Shown piece by piece: positions 23,406 to 35,731 of a stretch of DNA of 64,000 nt. Each line of letters starts with the position of its first letter. Within the stretch, counting starts at the first letter, position 1. Origin of the DNA: Typhlomys cinereus (taxonomy: Eukaryota; Chordata; Mammalia; Rodentia; Platacanthomyidae); NCBI GenBank assembly GCA_023101885.1, contig JALPQD010000089.1, positions 1,101,087-1,165,086 of the forward strand, written 5' to 3'. Made by a program: the position numbers and the translations under genes. The notes under the pieces are model-generated. The model had not been told where the DNA came from. It ran no database searches and was given only the letters and a program-made list of their open reading frames with translations.

Positions 23406-25178
23406 ATTTGTGGGACTTTCAGATAGGCTTCCCTTCCCCCAGCACCTAGCTCTCCGCCAACGAGGCTTCCCTTCCCCCAGCACCTAGCCCTCCGCCCGAG
23501 CGCATTCTAAAACTTCCCGCTGAGAATGCCAAATGTGGGACTCTCAGAGAGGCTTCCCTTCCCCCAGCACACAGTTCTCCGCCCGCGCATCCTAACACTT
23601 CTTGCTGGCGCCAGTCCAAAGGCGCCAAAGGGCGCCAACTGTGTTTACGCGATCTCGGGCGGGACGTGCCATTCCGCCCTGCACCCTGGGCGGTATGGGA
23701 ACTGCCCAGGAATTCCGCTATCAGCAAAAGAACATTTGGTGGTCAGCTTTTTTTTTTTTTTATTAAAAATTTAATTATACATTTTAAAAATTTTTTACCA
23801 GTCCCCTCCCTCCCCCCTCTTCCCCCTCCCCTTCCCCCAGTGCCTCCCCCCCAATTCCCAGAGAGTCCTTTATTGTGTGTGCCTAACTCTCCACTGTGTC
23901 CTCCTCTCCGATGACATATAAGGACCCAGTGGCATTTCCATAAGCCCTTTCTCTTGTTCCCCTTAAGCATAAGATCACTACTATGGCTGTCAATCCCTTG
24001 CCTCCAGGGGTCTCGGTGCCCTTATCAGATGCTAGACTTTATGAGGGCAACAGTGCACTGGACATTGCGCAGGGCATGCAAAGTTCCATTATGATTGCTT
24101 TGGCCCCAACTATTGTTGAGAATCTTGCAAATCGTTGCTCCTCCCATCCTTTTGCTCTTACAATCTTACCGCCCCCTCTTCCGCAAATGTCCCTGAGCTC
24201 CAGGATGGGGAGAGATTAGGCTGTCCTAGTTCTATGTGATTGATATAGAGTCTCTGAAGTTCTGGATTGTGGTTTGTTGATTTTCTTTTGCAGTTTTGCT
24301 GCTCCTGCAATTCCCTTCACTCCATTCTGCTGGGCACTGTATGTCACCCCCTGGCCAGAGACAAAAAGCTGTTAAACTGGAGTCTTGTTGTAATAGCACA
24401 TTCAAGGGTAGATGTAATAAGAGTAGGAAACCTCACTGAGAGAGGGGTCCATCACCCATTTGCAAAATGATTACTTTTTATCTCTGGCCTCCTCTCTGGG
24501 GAGCAGGAAAGAACGTCTGTGACTTCCAGTTTTCATACTTACTTGCAGACCTCATGGAGGGCTTTTCTCTGCTCATGTCCCCCTCTTGTTTCTGGTGTGG
24601 CCCGCTAACCCATCTCTCTGTTCATAATCCTTGCAATACACATAGGTTTACGCTTGAGGTCATTGGCTGGGTAGTTTGGTACTAGGAGCCACCTATTAGG
24701 AGGTGGTCAGCTTTGGTGGTCAGCTTATCACCATTAACTCAATGTCCGGAGACACCGCATTCAACAAAAGACACATTTGGTGGTTAACTTTATTGTGTGC
24801 TGTGTTCCCATAGAGTTTGCTGTAACCGCTTTCATTATAAAAACCCTACCCCGATCTCAGTCGGGGTGCTCCCTCCTAACTTGCAGGGGAGGGCGGTCCT
24901 GGCAGCCAGAATTAAAACTTACCTTATGCTAATTGCAGCAATCGCTCGGTCCTCGTGGTTCTTTCTGGGGTCTGGGTGGGGAAAAAAATATCGGGACCTC
25001 GGTTCCAACACATTCTTTCTGTCCTCTCATGGTACTGAATGTCTAGAATCTGTGAGTTCCATTCTTTCTGTCCTCTAATAAACTCCGCCTTAATGCTTTA
25101 TGCGTGTTCTGGTTTCAATCTTCAATTCCCGAACACAAGGACCAGGATACATATAGACCCCAGAGTGATCCCGCAACA
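23406..25178 (+). mobile_element. ERV LTR-like composite, split by an L1
   Basis: From TGTGGGACTTTCAGA (about 23408) two to three tandem copies of a GC-rich unit (GAGGCTTCCCTTCCCCCAGC at 23462 and 23549) lead to CpG-rich sequence, interrupted by an L1 at 23751-24701. Then comes a TATA-like TATAAAAACCC (24836-24846), AATTAAAAC, a repeat of the 20631-type unit, the polyadenylation box CTAATAAACTCCGCC (25075-25089) and an end near CCCGCAACA (25170-25178). TG...CA ends, TATA and AATAAA point to one or more LTRs of an endogenous retrovirus. No gag, pol or env text is present. Confidence 0.55.
23738..24714 (-). mobile_element. Young class B L1, 3'UTR only, 13-bp TSD
   Basis: GGTGGTCAGCTTT occurs at 23738-23750 and 24702-24714. 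The insert (23751-24701) runs on the minus strand from the ORF2 stop region (CCTAATAGGTGGCTCC) through the whole 3'UTR to the class B terminus and A-tail. Some 3'UTR text near 24480-24600 has small deletions relative to 59870-60060. The insertion postdates the LTR-like element. Confidence 0.9.
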
Positions 25179-26082
25179 ATAGCAATTTACCTTTTAATAT
25201 AATCTAAAATTCTTTTTTCATCCTGGCCTATTTTATTGTAAAAGATCTTTTGTAGTTCATGGATCCATCAAATACAGAGGTATCATCTATTTGAATAAAA
25301 ACCAGTTAGCACATACCATTTTGTGCAGGCCTGTGTTTTCTTTTTCCTCCATCATAATGGATTTCCATGAGATGGCTTAACAATGGCGATGGCACTGTAT
25401 TTCATTCTGTGTAATTTCTACTTAGGTTGAACTCAGAAGTAAATTTAGAATTGTGACTATAATCCTATTGGGGTTATGTAAAATGAGGAGGGAAATAAAA
25501 GGGAAAAGCACCGACAGGACAAAAATTAGCCATGGTCCTGGAAAGAACTCATTTCTCTTTCTCTGTGGGCATCCATGTGTGGGTAGGTTTGCTCAATTCT
25601 ACAGTTGTTGTAAATAAATTAGCTGTGAAGCAGTCACAGATTTTTTTTTTAACCCCCTTAGTCCTCTAAATTACTTCAAGTGTCAAGCTGAGAAATCTGT
25701 GGGGCTTTCAGCATTAGCACACTGTGTCATATTATAATTTTTTAAAAGCAAAGACAGAAACAACCCAAATAATTCCATTTACATCTGAATTAAATTCCTC
25801 AGGCATTTCCTGGATTCTATTAGCAATTCAACAAGAAGCCTAGTATTAGGAAACAGTGAATAATTACAAAAGAAGTAAGAAAGAGGAGTAAGGGTCCCTG
25901 AATTCATAATATGGAATTTGGTTGAAAGGTTACTTTTGTTATGATTAGGAGAGAATAGATGAGGTTCAAATTTTTTAAAAAGTAATTTTCTATTTGTGAA
26001 CAAAAATCTGTTCTTTTTAAAAGTGCACTTTAATTGTTCCATTGCAAAAATCAATAATAGTTTTGTAAGCTATCTGTCCACT
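25179..26082. other. Unassigned AT-rich sequence
   Basis: No recognised gene or repeat. A 91-codon minus-strand frame at 25779-26054 lacks any domain I know. Confidence 0.4.
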
Positions 26083-26415
26083 TGATGAATCTAGAATCAT
26101 CTAGGAGACACATCTTTGGGCTGGACTGCAAGGGACTTTTCTAGAGTAAGTCAATTAAGGTGAAAAGACACATACTAACTATGAATAGCACTATTCCATG
26201 AGCTGTAGTCCTAGACTTATTAAAAAGAGGCAAAGAAGCTAAGTATCAGCATTGTTCTCTGTTTACACACTGGGGTGGAGTCGTCGGTTCCCTCAAACCC
26301 CTGCTACTCTGACTTCCCTACGGAGAGGTTCTATATCCCCTTAAACTGTAAGCTGAAATAAATCTATATTCTCTTCAATTGTCTGTTATTATGTATTTGG
26401 TTACAGTAATGAGAA
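26083..26415 (+). mobile_element. Rodent interspersed repeat (LTR- or DNA-transposon-like)
   Basis: Begins near CTGTCCACTTGATGAATC, contains ATCATCTAGGAGACACATCT and ends with CTGTAAGCTGAAATAAATC and GGTTACAGTAATGAGAAAAG. This order (leading CTTG-box, AATAAA near the 3' end, terminal CAGYAATGAGAAA) matches a widespread rodent repeat as I recall it. It shares the overall plan of the three LTR-like copies listed here. No exact name is given. Confidence 0.45.
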
Positions 26416-26517
26416 AAGATGGAAAATTGATAATAGGCTGGTTGCTATGATATGTACACGTGAGCATGTTGCTGGTAGACATTTTCTCTCTCTCTCTCTA
26501 TATATATATAAAATTTA

Positions 26518-26700
26518 TTTTTCTACTTTTACAAGCATATTGAATATTCATCCTAGCTTTCCTCCCTCCCTCCACCCCTCCATACCCTCCTTTCCCTTCC
26601 TTTCACCATTCCTACCTGCTCCCTCCCACCCTTCTGCCTGTGTGTTTCTATGGACCCCAGAGTTCACTCTAGTCTGCCTTTAAAGGCTGAGGCTTCCATG
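26518..26700 (-). mobile_element. L1 3' end fragment, same class as 982-1145
   Basis: TCTACTTTTACAAGCATA, then a C/T-rich tract and CCTGTGTGTTTCTATGGACC match the copy near 1000-1135 almost word for word. A TA-rich tract at 26488-26512 precedes it. It is the minus-strand 3' terminus of an older L1 subfamily. TSDs were not found. Confidence 0.55.
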
Positions 26701-27983
26701 ATATATCAAGTTGCCTCTCTTCAGGCCACCCCACTGATATGTGCATTTCCCTTCACTCATCCATCTTAAGACCCAAAGGTTTCCACTGTAAGTGCCCATT
26801 CTGTGGATATAACAACAGCTACCTACAGAGCAGTTTGATGTACTGTCTTCCTACCTATAGGTTTATTGGCTGTCTTCCCTATTGCTTTTTTCTTCCCTTT
26901 TTAAAAATAGGTTCTTACTCTAATTTAAAATAACAGGGATGTGTACCATTTTGACAAATGAGTCTTGAATCCAATCAAAAAGCTGTTAGTTGTCTCCTTG
27001 AGTTGGTAGACTTTTGGAACCAGTGTTCCAGAAGAATCTGGGATTCAGAAAAGTTATGGCTAATCTGCTCTGGGAATTCCCAGGTTCTGCTTTCCTGGAA
27101 TTAGAATTATTGACAGGCCAGTTCAGTATATCCACAGTGAGAATCAGCTTAAACAATAAAACAGGAGGATCTGAAAAGCTTCTGTTTGTGAAAGAAGTGT
27201 GTTCAAATTACTGCCAAAGAGGGTTTGGCTGCTAAATTGAATAGTACCATCAAAAAGAACCCTGTGCACTTTGCACCAAGCGGATAACAATGATTTCTTG
27301 AGCATATCTCAGGAATCAAGACCTCATTCTTCACAACTCAATAGGGTAAAAATGTAAACTAATTTAAAAGACTTTCAGCTGTTTAAACCAAAGCCACGGC
27401 CGTTGAGATAGAAGTGGGTCTTGCTAGTACTCTAAATGGCAGTAGACCCTGATGATATCCGTACAGAATGCAAAGGTCATTATTACCCACTCTCTCTTTT
27501 CCCTGCCACTCTCCCTCCTAATTTCCGCATGTGTGGCCCACTGAATTTCATCCGGATTGCCTTTAATCATGCTGGAATTTTTATATGGTTTCTGAGGATC
27601 AAACTAAGATCTTCATGCAAGGCTTTTACTGACTGAATGATTCTCCCAGTGTGGATTTACCTTATGAGCAATGATGGAACGGCTGAATCTTTTGGGACTC
27701 TTAGAGAAAACCACTAAAACTTTGCCTCTCTCTGATGTACATTCATTGTATCATTATTGAAAACCAATTGGTTACATCAAACTATAAATGCCTTTCTAAC
27801 CTTTCTGTTCTGTTTGATATGTTTATTTTCATGCCAGTACTTCATGCCTGGGTTGCTGACTCTGTAGTACGTTTTGGAGTTAGGTGTTGTGACTATTTAA
27901 TTTTGTTCATTTGACTTTGGCTATTTGAGTTTTTCTTTTGTTCCATTTGAATTTTAGAATTTTGAAAAATATTTTTGGGAAGA
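26701..27983. other. Unassigned sequence with a small SINE-like fragment
   Basis: Mostly unrecognised. 27575-27650 (GAGGATCAAACTAAGATCTTC, CTTTTACTGACTGAATGATTC) resembles the 5' half of a tRNA-derived SINE on the minus strand, heavily diverged. No convincing gene. Confidence 0.35.
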
Positions 27984-28974
27984 ATATGCTGGGAATTTTT
28001 TTATTATTATTATTTTCGCTTACACCAGTCTCCCTCCCTCCCTCCCTTCACCTCCCCTGACTCCCTTGCTCCCCCTCCCCTCTCCCCTCCCCTCCCCCCT
28101 CTTCTCCCTCTTTCCTCTCCCCTCCTCCCTCCTCTCCCCTCCTCCCTCTTCTCCTCTTTCCCCTCTCACTCCCCATCCCCCAGTGCCTCCCCTCCCCTCG
28201 CCAATACCCGGAGCATCCTTTAACGTGCATGCCAAACTCTCCTCTGGGTCCTCCTCTCCGATGAGGTGCAAGGACCCAGGGGCATTTTCCACAACCCTTT
28301 TCTGTGTTCCCTTTAAGCTTAGGAACACTACTGTGGCTCTCAGTCCCTAGCCTCCAAGGATCCTAGTGCCTTTAGTCCATGCTAGACCTTGTGGGGTCAA
28401 TAATGTGTTGGACATAGCGCAGGTCATGCAAAGTCCTATTATGCTTGCTTCAGCCCTAACTTGTGTGGAGTATCTTGCATATCATGACTCCTCCCATCCT
28501 TGTACTCTTACAATCTTACCGCCCCCTCTTCCGCAAATTTCCCTGAGCTTCAGGATGGGGAGAGATTAAGCTGCCTTAGTTCCTGGTGGTTGATATAGAG
28601 TCTCTGATGTTATGAATTATGATTCATTGATTTTTTTTTTTCAGTTTTGCTGCTCCTGCAATGCCCTTGGCTCCATCCTGATGGGTATTGGATGTCACCC
28701 CTTGCAGTCCTTGATGGTGGCTTATTTTCTCTGCTGTAACATGGTCCCCTCTCTCCTTGTTTCTGGTGGGGCCCTCCTTCCCCATCCCTCCTGTTTATAA
28801 TCTTTGCAATTACTGTAGGTATTACAGAGATTGGTCTTTTAGTGTCTCTAAGTGGGTTTGGTACTAGTATCCACCTATTAGGGAGTACATATGGCACTTA
28901 ATTTTCCGTGTCTGAGATACTTCACTCAATATAATTGTTTCTAATTCCATCCATTTCATATGCTGGGAATTTTT
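27984..28974 (-). mobile_element. L1 insertion, class A-like tail, 17-bp TSD
   Basis: ATATGCTGGGAATTTTT at 27984-28000 recurs at 28958-28974. The insert reads on the minus strand as the last 30 or so ORF2 codons (28871-28957), the 3'UTR and a very long polypurine tract (28021-28200 on the plus strand as C/T). The terminus lacks the usual CATACAAACTTA text and ends AGCGAAAATAATAATAAT. A UTR segment between about 28697 and 28706 is deleted relative to 7615-7850. Confidence 0.9.
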
Positions 28975-29124
28975 ATAGAGACCACATGAACCTATAAATC
29001 ATTTTGCATAGTATGGACATTTTCCAGTATTTTTTAAATCGGTGATGAGAATATTGTTCTGTTTTCGTTTGCATTCTGAAATTTTATTTATTAATATATA
29101 TTTTAAATTTTATTTATTTATTTG

Positions 29125-29128
<4 letters not shown>

Positions 29129-29175
<47 letters not shown>

Positions 29176-29180
29176 TGTAT
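29129..29180. repeat. (GT)n microsatellite
   Basis: Nearly pure GT dinucleotide repeat of about 20 units. It could be the tail of a decayed SINE, but no SINE head is visible next to it. Confidence 0.95.
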
Positions 29181-32047
29181 CAGACAGTTTCAATGCATTA
29201 TCAGGCTGAAATTCAGTGAAGTTTTCAATACTTGGCTTGGATCATCCACAGGAAACTCAACATAATTGTCTGACTTGGAAATAACAGAGAGAAATTCTGA
29301 CCACTGATTTCTTATACCTGAAATCTCTATTCTTAGTTTCTTTGCTAGTTTAGAATTGATGGGTTAGTACAATCACTATTATTTTCCTCAACTGAAGAGG
29401 TTATAGAAACAATGAACTATCTGGAACTCTTCATATATCTTTACTATTGTTGGGTTATATTTTCAGTTTATTCTTTGTGTAGCATTTATAAGTTTGTTAT
29501 GGATTCATGTGGTGTTCAGCAAATAAATATCTTTTATGTTCTACCAGAAACATCACTACCCACATATATCATATTATTTGCATCAAACATTTAAAACATT
29601 TGATCTGATAATTTTTGTCTTATTGGACTTTTGATCTAAGGCCAATTTCCCCAGGCAGTTAGCTTACAAAAAATTCTGAGAAATTTGAAGTTAAAAAGAA
29701 TTATCTTCCAAGTAAGCTTCACTAACCAGAGCTTCAGTAATTTTTGTTTCATTCTGAATTTTATTGCTCAACGTTTGTGAAACCTTTATGTCAACTGTAT
29801 AAGTGGATACTTTGTACATTAGGTAGAAATATTTTCCCAACTGATTAGGAGATCAACAAATACAATGAAGCTTATTCTGTCCTTCAAGTATTATGTATCT
29901 ATAATATTTTGTTTTTAATTGTAATTTTTTAACCACATAATGGTCTGAGCAAATTTAATAATAAACTAACATTTCTTTGTGAGCAAAATAGCCATAATGT
30001 GAAACTACCTACTATAATGACTAATCTGCATCTGAGTGTTTGTGTTTGTAACCGTGTTAATTTCCTATCAATTGTAAAGTAAACTCCACAGATTTACTGA
30101 TGTAAAGCCGTGTAAACTATTTTTCTAATTCTGGAGGTCAGAAGTTAGTTCTACTGGATTAAAGTGTCAGCACATGTGTTTCCTTCTAGTAGATTTGTGG
30201 AGGAATTCCAGTTTCCTGTCTTATCTAGCTTTGAGTGGTTACCTCTATTTCTAGGCTTGTGGCCCCCTCCATATTTGGAGTGCTTGATCCTAATTCTTGC
30301 ATCACTATCATGGTACATTCCATGACTGACACGTACTAAATTCTTTTTATAAGAACTGACTTGAATATACCAGGCTAACCGGATAGACCCCAATAGTCTC
30401 TCAAGATGTGTAATTTGAACATATCTGTAGGGTTATTTTTGTCAAATAATGTGATGTCTATGGGTTGTAGGGATTTGGATATGGGCAAAACAGAGCAATT
30501 ATACAAAACTTTGTATATTGCTTTATAGATCATTATCACTTATTATATGTTTGCTGAATTGCTTGTGCATGGACTTTAAAACATCAGACTAGTTTCTCTT
30601 ATCTGATGAATCAAATTTGAAATATTAAAACTTGGTGAAACAAATAATACTTTAAATGAACCAAGCTGAAATCTCAGAGCTAATTAGTTTCATCCAAATT
30701 TTTGTTCTATTATTATTGAGGATGTCTTCAGTGGATAATTATCTTTTTTAAGTATGCTTTTTTCTACAACCATGTTTTCTAATATGCATGTCCCGCAACT
30801 ATGTTTTCTAATATTTCTGTCTATCTCTTCATCTACTTTCTGTAGGTCTGTCCTACCTCTTTCCAAATTCATGCCATTTACTCCCTCCCTACCAATCTTG
30901 TTTTCATGTTAAGTGCCTTTTTTATATTTAAGAAATGGAAATACTTAGTGATAAGTCTCATCTTGAATCAATTGACATTTTCAATGTCTCATCTTCATCG
31001 CTACTAAATAGTTTCCATGTCTTATTAGTTACCAAGTCTTATCAATTATTTTTACTAAATATCCTACAAATTCTTTTCTTGTTCTTTACTCATTTAGTTT
31101 TCATTAGTGAAGGTGTGGATTAATTTTTTTCTGACAAATTAAAAGCAACTTTCTGGGGGGTTGGTTGTCTAGTTGACAAAGATTCTTGTGATTAAATTCT
31201 CAACTTCTTTGTCAGCTTCCCCTGGAAATTTTGCTATTTTCCTTACTGGTCCACATTAGGGAACATCAACATGTTTGTATATTCAGTGTATCATTCTTGT
31301 GTGTGTAGACAAGGGCACTATGTGCGCCTGTGATGATTAAGCGTATCATCAGGAATCATCCTAGATTGCTCTCCCTCCTTATTTGCTCTAGGTTTCCCAA
31401 GCTCTACCTTCCATGGCTGGAAGTTCAGGCCCTGTCATTTCCACTCAGTGTTTTTACTTGGGATCTGGGGATCCAAACTCAGGTCTTTTTGCTTGACAGG
31501 CAAAGATTGTAACACCTGAACCATTTTTTTCCAGTTCCAGTTTATTATTATTTTAACTTTTAATGTGATCCTCCTTAGAGATAGATGCAATACTGGGTGC
31601 TAAGTAAAAAGAATACATTTATCATCTAGCAGAGAAATATAAAGCAATAAATACATAGTAGCATAAAGTGTAGCATAAAGACAGTGCAGAACAGAAAAGT
31701 GGGAGTGAATCACATGAAACTCTTAAGTGCTTAGCTGTCTTTCCAGGCCTTAATTACCCATTTTTAAAGGTAGATATATCACTCACCAAGACCAAAACTA
31801 TAGAAGGAACATTGGAGTTAAATTTATTATAAATCAATTGGACTTGAGAGACATCTGTAGAACATTCCATTTAACAACTGAAGAATACATATTGTGTTAC
31901 TATAATTTTACCATAATATACCATATACTAAGCCATAGAGCAAGTAATAATAATTTTTAAAATGTGAAATAATTTCTTCCATTTATTTGTTCACAGTGAA
32001 CTAAGTAACCAGAGAATCTCCAAAAATTATACAAAAATATGGAAATT
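29181..32047. other. Mostly unassigned; weak repeat traces
   Basis: 30040-30330 resembles an old mammalian interspersed repeat (TTCTGGAGGTCAGAAGTTAG is a familiar motif there). 31395-31525 reads on the minus strand like a diverged tRNA-derived SINE (GGATCCAAACTCAGG as its B-box side). The rest is AT-rich and unrecognised, without credible coding sequence. Confidence 0.4.
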
Positions 32048-32356
32048 AATAAAGTCCACTAGGATCCTTGGAGGCAAAGGATTGACAGCCTCAGTAGTGT
32101 TCCTATGCTTAACGGGAACACAGGAAAGGGTTCTGGGAAATGCTACTGGGTCCTTGCACCTCATCAGAGAGGAGGACCCAGAAGAGAGTTTGGCATGCAC
32201 ATTAAAGGATGCTCCGGGGATGGGAGAGGGAGGCACTGGGGGATGGGAAGTGAAAGGGGAGGGGAGGGGGGCACAGGGGGATAGGGGGTTGGAGAGAGGG
32301 GGGAACAGGTGTACCTGTTAAGTTTGTATGAGTGGAAATAAAAAAAATAAAGTCCA
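32048..32356 (+). mobile_element. Short L1 3' end, plus strand, 11-bp TSD
   Basis: AATAAAGTCCA at 32048-32058 and 32346-32356 bracket about 290 bp of class A 3' end in plus orientation: UTR starting at CTAGGATCCTTGGAGGC, the polypurine tract (32215-32310), GTTTGTATGAGTGGAAATAA and an A-tail. Confidence 0.88.
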
Positions 32357-32404
32357 TTATTGAATAAACAGTGTGTCACTGAAGAAATCAGTTGAAAATT
32401 TACA

Positions 32405-32620
32405 AATTTCTTAGAATGGTTCACAAGATGGCTTGTTGCTAAGCTTGGTGACCTGAGATCAACCTCTAGAACCTATATGGCAGAAAGAGAGTCCTGCAAA
32501 TTGTATTTTCCCCATGCATGTTCCATAGCATATGTGTATATGCATACATATTCACACAATATATACTCTCTTTCTCCTCCCTTTCACATACACATGCATG
32601 ATAAAATGCAAAAAAGTTCT
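32405..32620 (+). mobile_element. Diverged tRNA-derived SINE
   Basis: GGTTCACAAGATGGCTTGTTGC is followed by GACCTGAGATCAACCTCTAG, matching the A-box/B-box spacing of the SINEs here, with a CA-containing decayed tail. Old copy. Confidence 0.5.
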
Positions 32621-33956
32621 TTGAATAAAATGAAAGTGGGAGATAGTAAAAGTAGTAATAAGAAACCTTTTTAGCTTTTTCTTTTTATTCAGATAGTCCA
32701 ATACATATGAACCCCTCACTAATTCTGTTATTCATTCATTCATTCATTCTCCCACATTTTGCTTTTTTCCTAATCATACAAGCTCAATATGTACCCTTGT
32801 CCTCTCCCTCCCTCTTCCTCTCCCAATTGTCCCCCCTTGAACTTTTCTCACTTTTCCCCTTCCTTTTACCCCCATTGTCTCTCCTGCTCTCCCAGTGCCT
32901 CCCCTCCCTCCCTCCCATCCTATGGAGCATCCTTTTGTGTGAATGCCAAAGGTCCCTTTGAGCCCTCCAACCTAGTGAGGGTTCAGAACTTAGTGGCATA
33001 GCCTCGATACACTTCTTGGGTTCCCCTTTAGTATGGGACTCTATATGACTGTTTAATCCCTTGTCCTTAAGGATCCTACTGCCCGGAGCCTTCTCCCCTG
33101 TGATCCATGCTAGACTTTGGGGGATCGTTGACATGTCAGTCATTGTGCCGGTCAGGCAAAGTCCAATTCTGACTGCTACAGCCCTAACTTGTGTGGAGTA
33201 TCTTGCATATTGTTGGTCCTCCCCATCTTCAGGCTCTTACAATCTTGCTGCCCACAAGGATCTCTGAGCTTTAAGATGGGGAGAGATTTGGCTGGCCTGG
33301 TTCCAGGTGATTAATGTAAAGTCTTTGGTGTTCTGAATTATGGTTTGTTGTTGTTTTCAGTTTTGCTTTTCCTGCACTGCCCTTGGCTCCATCCTGATTG
33401 GTGTGGAAGGTCACCTCCTAACCAAAGATAAAAGACTGTTTAAATGAAGATCTTAATATAAGAGGAAACTCGAAGTTAGATGAAAGAATAGGAGTGGGAC
33501 ACAGCAGTGGGGGGCTCAGTGTTCCATTTGCCAGATGGTTACCATCTATCTGCCAGTCCCTATATTCTTCCTGATTGGTGAGAACAAACTTGTTCAGTCG
33601 CAAGTGACCAGGAAAGGGAGAGTGAGCTGCACCAGATATCTCATTACTTACATGCAATACTTGACCGTGGCCTATTTTCTCTACTGAAGCATGATCTCCT
33701 ATCTCATTTTCTTTTTTTTTCCTGAGGCCATCCTTCCCCTTCTCTCCTGCTTATAATCCTTTGCAGTTACAGTAGGTATTACAGAGATTTACCTTTGAAT
33801 ATGTTATTAGTGGGTTTTGAACTAGGTTCCATTTATTAGGGAGTACATATGGTATTTTATTGAGTATATACTCAATATAATTTTTTCTAATTCCATCCAT
33901 TTCCTGGCAAATTTTATTAATTCATTTTTTTGATGGCTGAGTAGTATTCCATTGTA

Positions 33957-34203
33957 AAAATGTACTACATTTTCTTTTTTTTTTTAACATTTTTTATTAT
34001 TATTTCCGCTCATACAAACTTAGTAGGTACACCGGTTCCCTCCCTCCCTCCTCCTCCCCCCCCGACCTCCCTGCTCCCCTTTCCCTCACCCCTCCCTCCT
34101 CATTCCCCAGTGTCTCCCCCCAATCCCCAGAGAATCCTTTAATGTGCATGCCAGACTCTCCTCTGGGCCCTCCTCTCCGATGACGAAAATGTACTACATT
34201 TTC
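33957..34203 (-). mobile_element. 211-bp L1 3' end with 18-bp TSD, nested
   Basis: AAAATGTACTACATTTTC is perfectly repeated at 33957-33974 and 34186-34203. The insert is just the class A A-tail, terminus, polypurine tract and about 90 bp of UTR, on the minus strand, so in the same orientation as its host L1. Confidence 0.95.
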
Positions 34204-34582
34204 ATTAACCATTTATCAACTGTTGGGTAGTTGGGTTGATTCCATGACTTTGTTATTATAAATTGTGCTGCAATGAACATGGTGTACTCATGTCACTGTA
34301 GTGAATTTCTGCATTATGGGGGATTATTCCCAGTAGTGGTATAGCAGGGTCATATGACATTTCAATCTTTAACTTTTTTAGAAATACCATACTATCTCCA
34401 GAGTGGTTGTATACACCTGCATTCCCATCAGCAGTGTAGGAGAGTGCCCTTCTTTCCACATCCTCTCCAGCATTTGGTGTTGTTTATATTGTAGATTTTT
34501 GCCATCCGATCAGGGTGAGATGATATCTCAGGGTAGTTTTGATTTGCATTTCCCTGATGGCTAGGGATGTGGGACATTTTTT

Positions 34583-35516
34583 AAGATATTTGTTAGGCCA
34601 CCATCAAGTACTGCAAGTAAGTATTGAGGTTTGTTCTCACCAATCAGGAAGGATATAGGGACTGGCAGATAGATGATAAGCTCACAGACTTTCCTTCCTG
34701 ATCACTTGCAACTGAGGGAGTTTGATCTCACCAGTCAGGGAGTACATAGAGTCTGGCAGACAGCTGGTAACCATCCTGCAAATAGGAGACTGACCCCCCT
34801 CACCGCAGTCTCCTACTCTTACTCCATTTACCTTTGAATTTACTCTTATAGTAAGACTCCATTTTAACAGCTTTTTATCTCTGGCTAGAAGGTGACATCC
34901 AATATCAATCAGGATGGATCCAAGATGGTGCAGGAACAGCAAAACTGAAAACAATAAGAAGCCATAATTCAGAACATAAGAGACCCTACATTAATCACCT
35001 GGAACCAGGCCAGCCTAATCTCTCCCCATCCTAAAGCTCAAGGAAATTTGCGGAAGAGGGGGTGGTAAGATTGTAAGAGCCTAAAGATGGGGAGGAGCAA
35101 TGATATGCAGGATACTCCACACAAGTTAGGGCTGCAGTAGCCATAATTGGACTTTGCATGACCTGTGCAATGACCGACATATCATTTACCTCCAAAAATC
35201 TAGCATGGATCACAGGCACTAGGATCCTTAGAGGCAAAGGATTAACAGCCTATATACTAAAGGGGAACACAAGAAAGGGCTCTAGGCAATGCTACTGAGT
35301 CCTTACACCTCATCAGAGAGGAGGACCCAGAGGGAAGTTTGACATTCACACTAAAGGATGCTCCAGGGGGGTTGGCAATGGGGGACTGGGAGAAAGAGGG
35401 GGGGGAAGGAAGGGGAAAGGGGGAGGGAACAAGGGGATCTGGGGAGGGATGGAAGGAGGGAGGAGACCAGGGTATCTACTAAGTTTGTATGAGTGGAAAA
35501 AAAAGATATTTGTTAG
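34583..35516 (+). mobile_element. L1 3'UTR insertion opposite to its host, 14-bp TSD
   Basis: AAGATATTTGTTAG lies at 34583-34596 and 35503-35516. The insert (34597-35502) is a plus-strand L1 3'UTR ending in a polypurine tract (35370-35470), GTTTGTATGAGTGG and A-run. It sits head-on inside the minus-strand host L1, so host and guest UTRs form an imperfect inverted repeat. Within the insert, TTTGNTCTCACCARTCAGG appears twice (34640s and 34720s), a partial tandem duplication of the UTR. Confidence 0.9.
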
Positions 35517-35731
35517 ACACTTCAATTTCATCTCTGGAAAAGTTTCTTTTGAGTTCCGAGGCCCATTTTTTAATTGGGCCATTTATCTTCTTGGTGTTTA
35601 GCTTTAAGTTCTTCGTGCACTCTGGATAATAGAGCTCTATCAGATATGTGGTTAGTGAAGATTTTCTCCCATTCTGTGGGTTGCTTTTGAGCTCGCGTTA
35701 CAATCTCTTTATTTAAACAGAAGTTCTTTAA

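Larger units (their letters stand above)
32740..35731 (-). mobile_element. Older L1, minus strand, host of two later L1 insertions
   Basis: The 3' terminus near 32770 (CATACAAGCTCAATATGTAC) is followed on the plus strand by the C/T-rich tract, the 3'UTR to about 33830, and ORF2 C-terminal text split into 33831-33956, 34204-34582 and 35517-35731. The pieces join in proper ORF2 order once the two inserts are removed. ORF2 is broken by stops throughout. Its 5' end near 35731 falls within ORF2 (about residue 1040). Confidence 0.82.

Noticed and set aside
23371..25060. A pair of direct repeats of about 38 bp (23367-23407 and 25021-25062) as an insertion TSD
   Set aside because: They are too long for an ERV TSD and too diverged for the age implied. 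They are better explained as R-like units of related LTRs, since the same unit occurs several times elsewhere.
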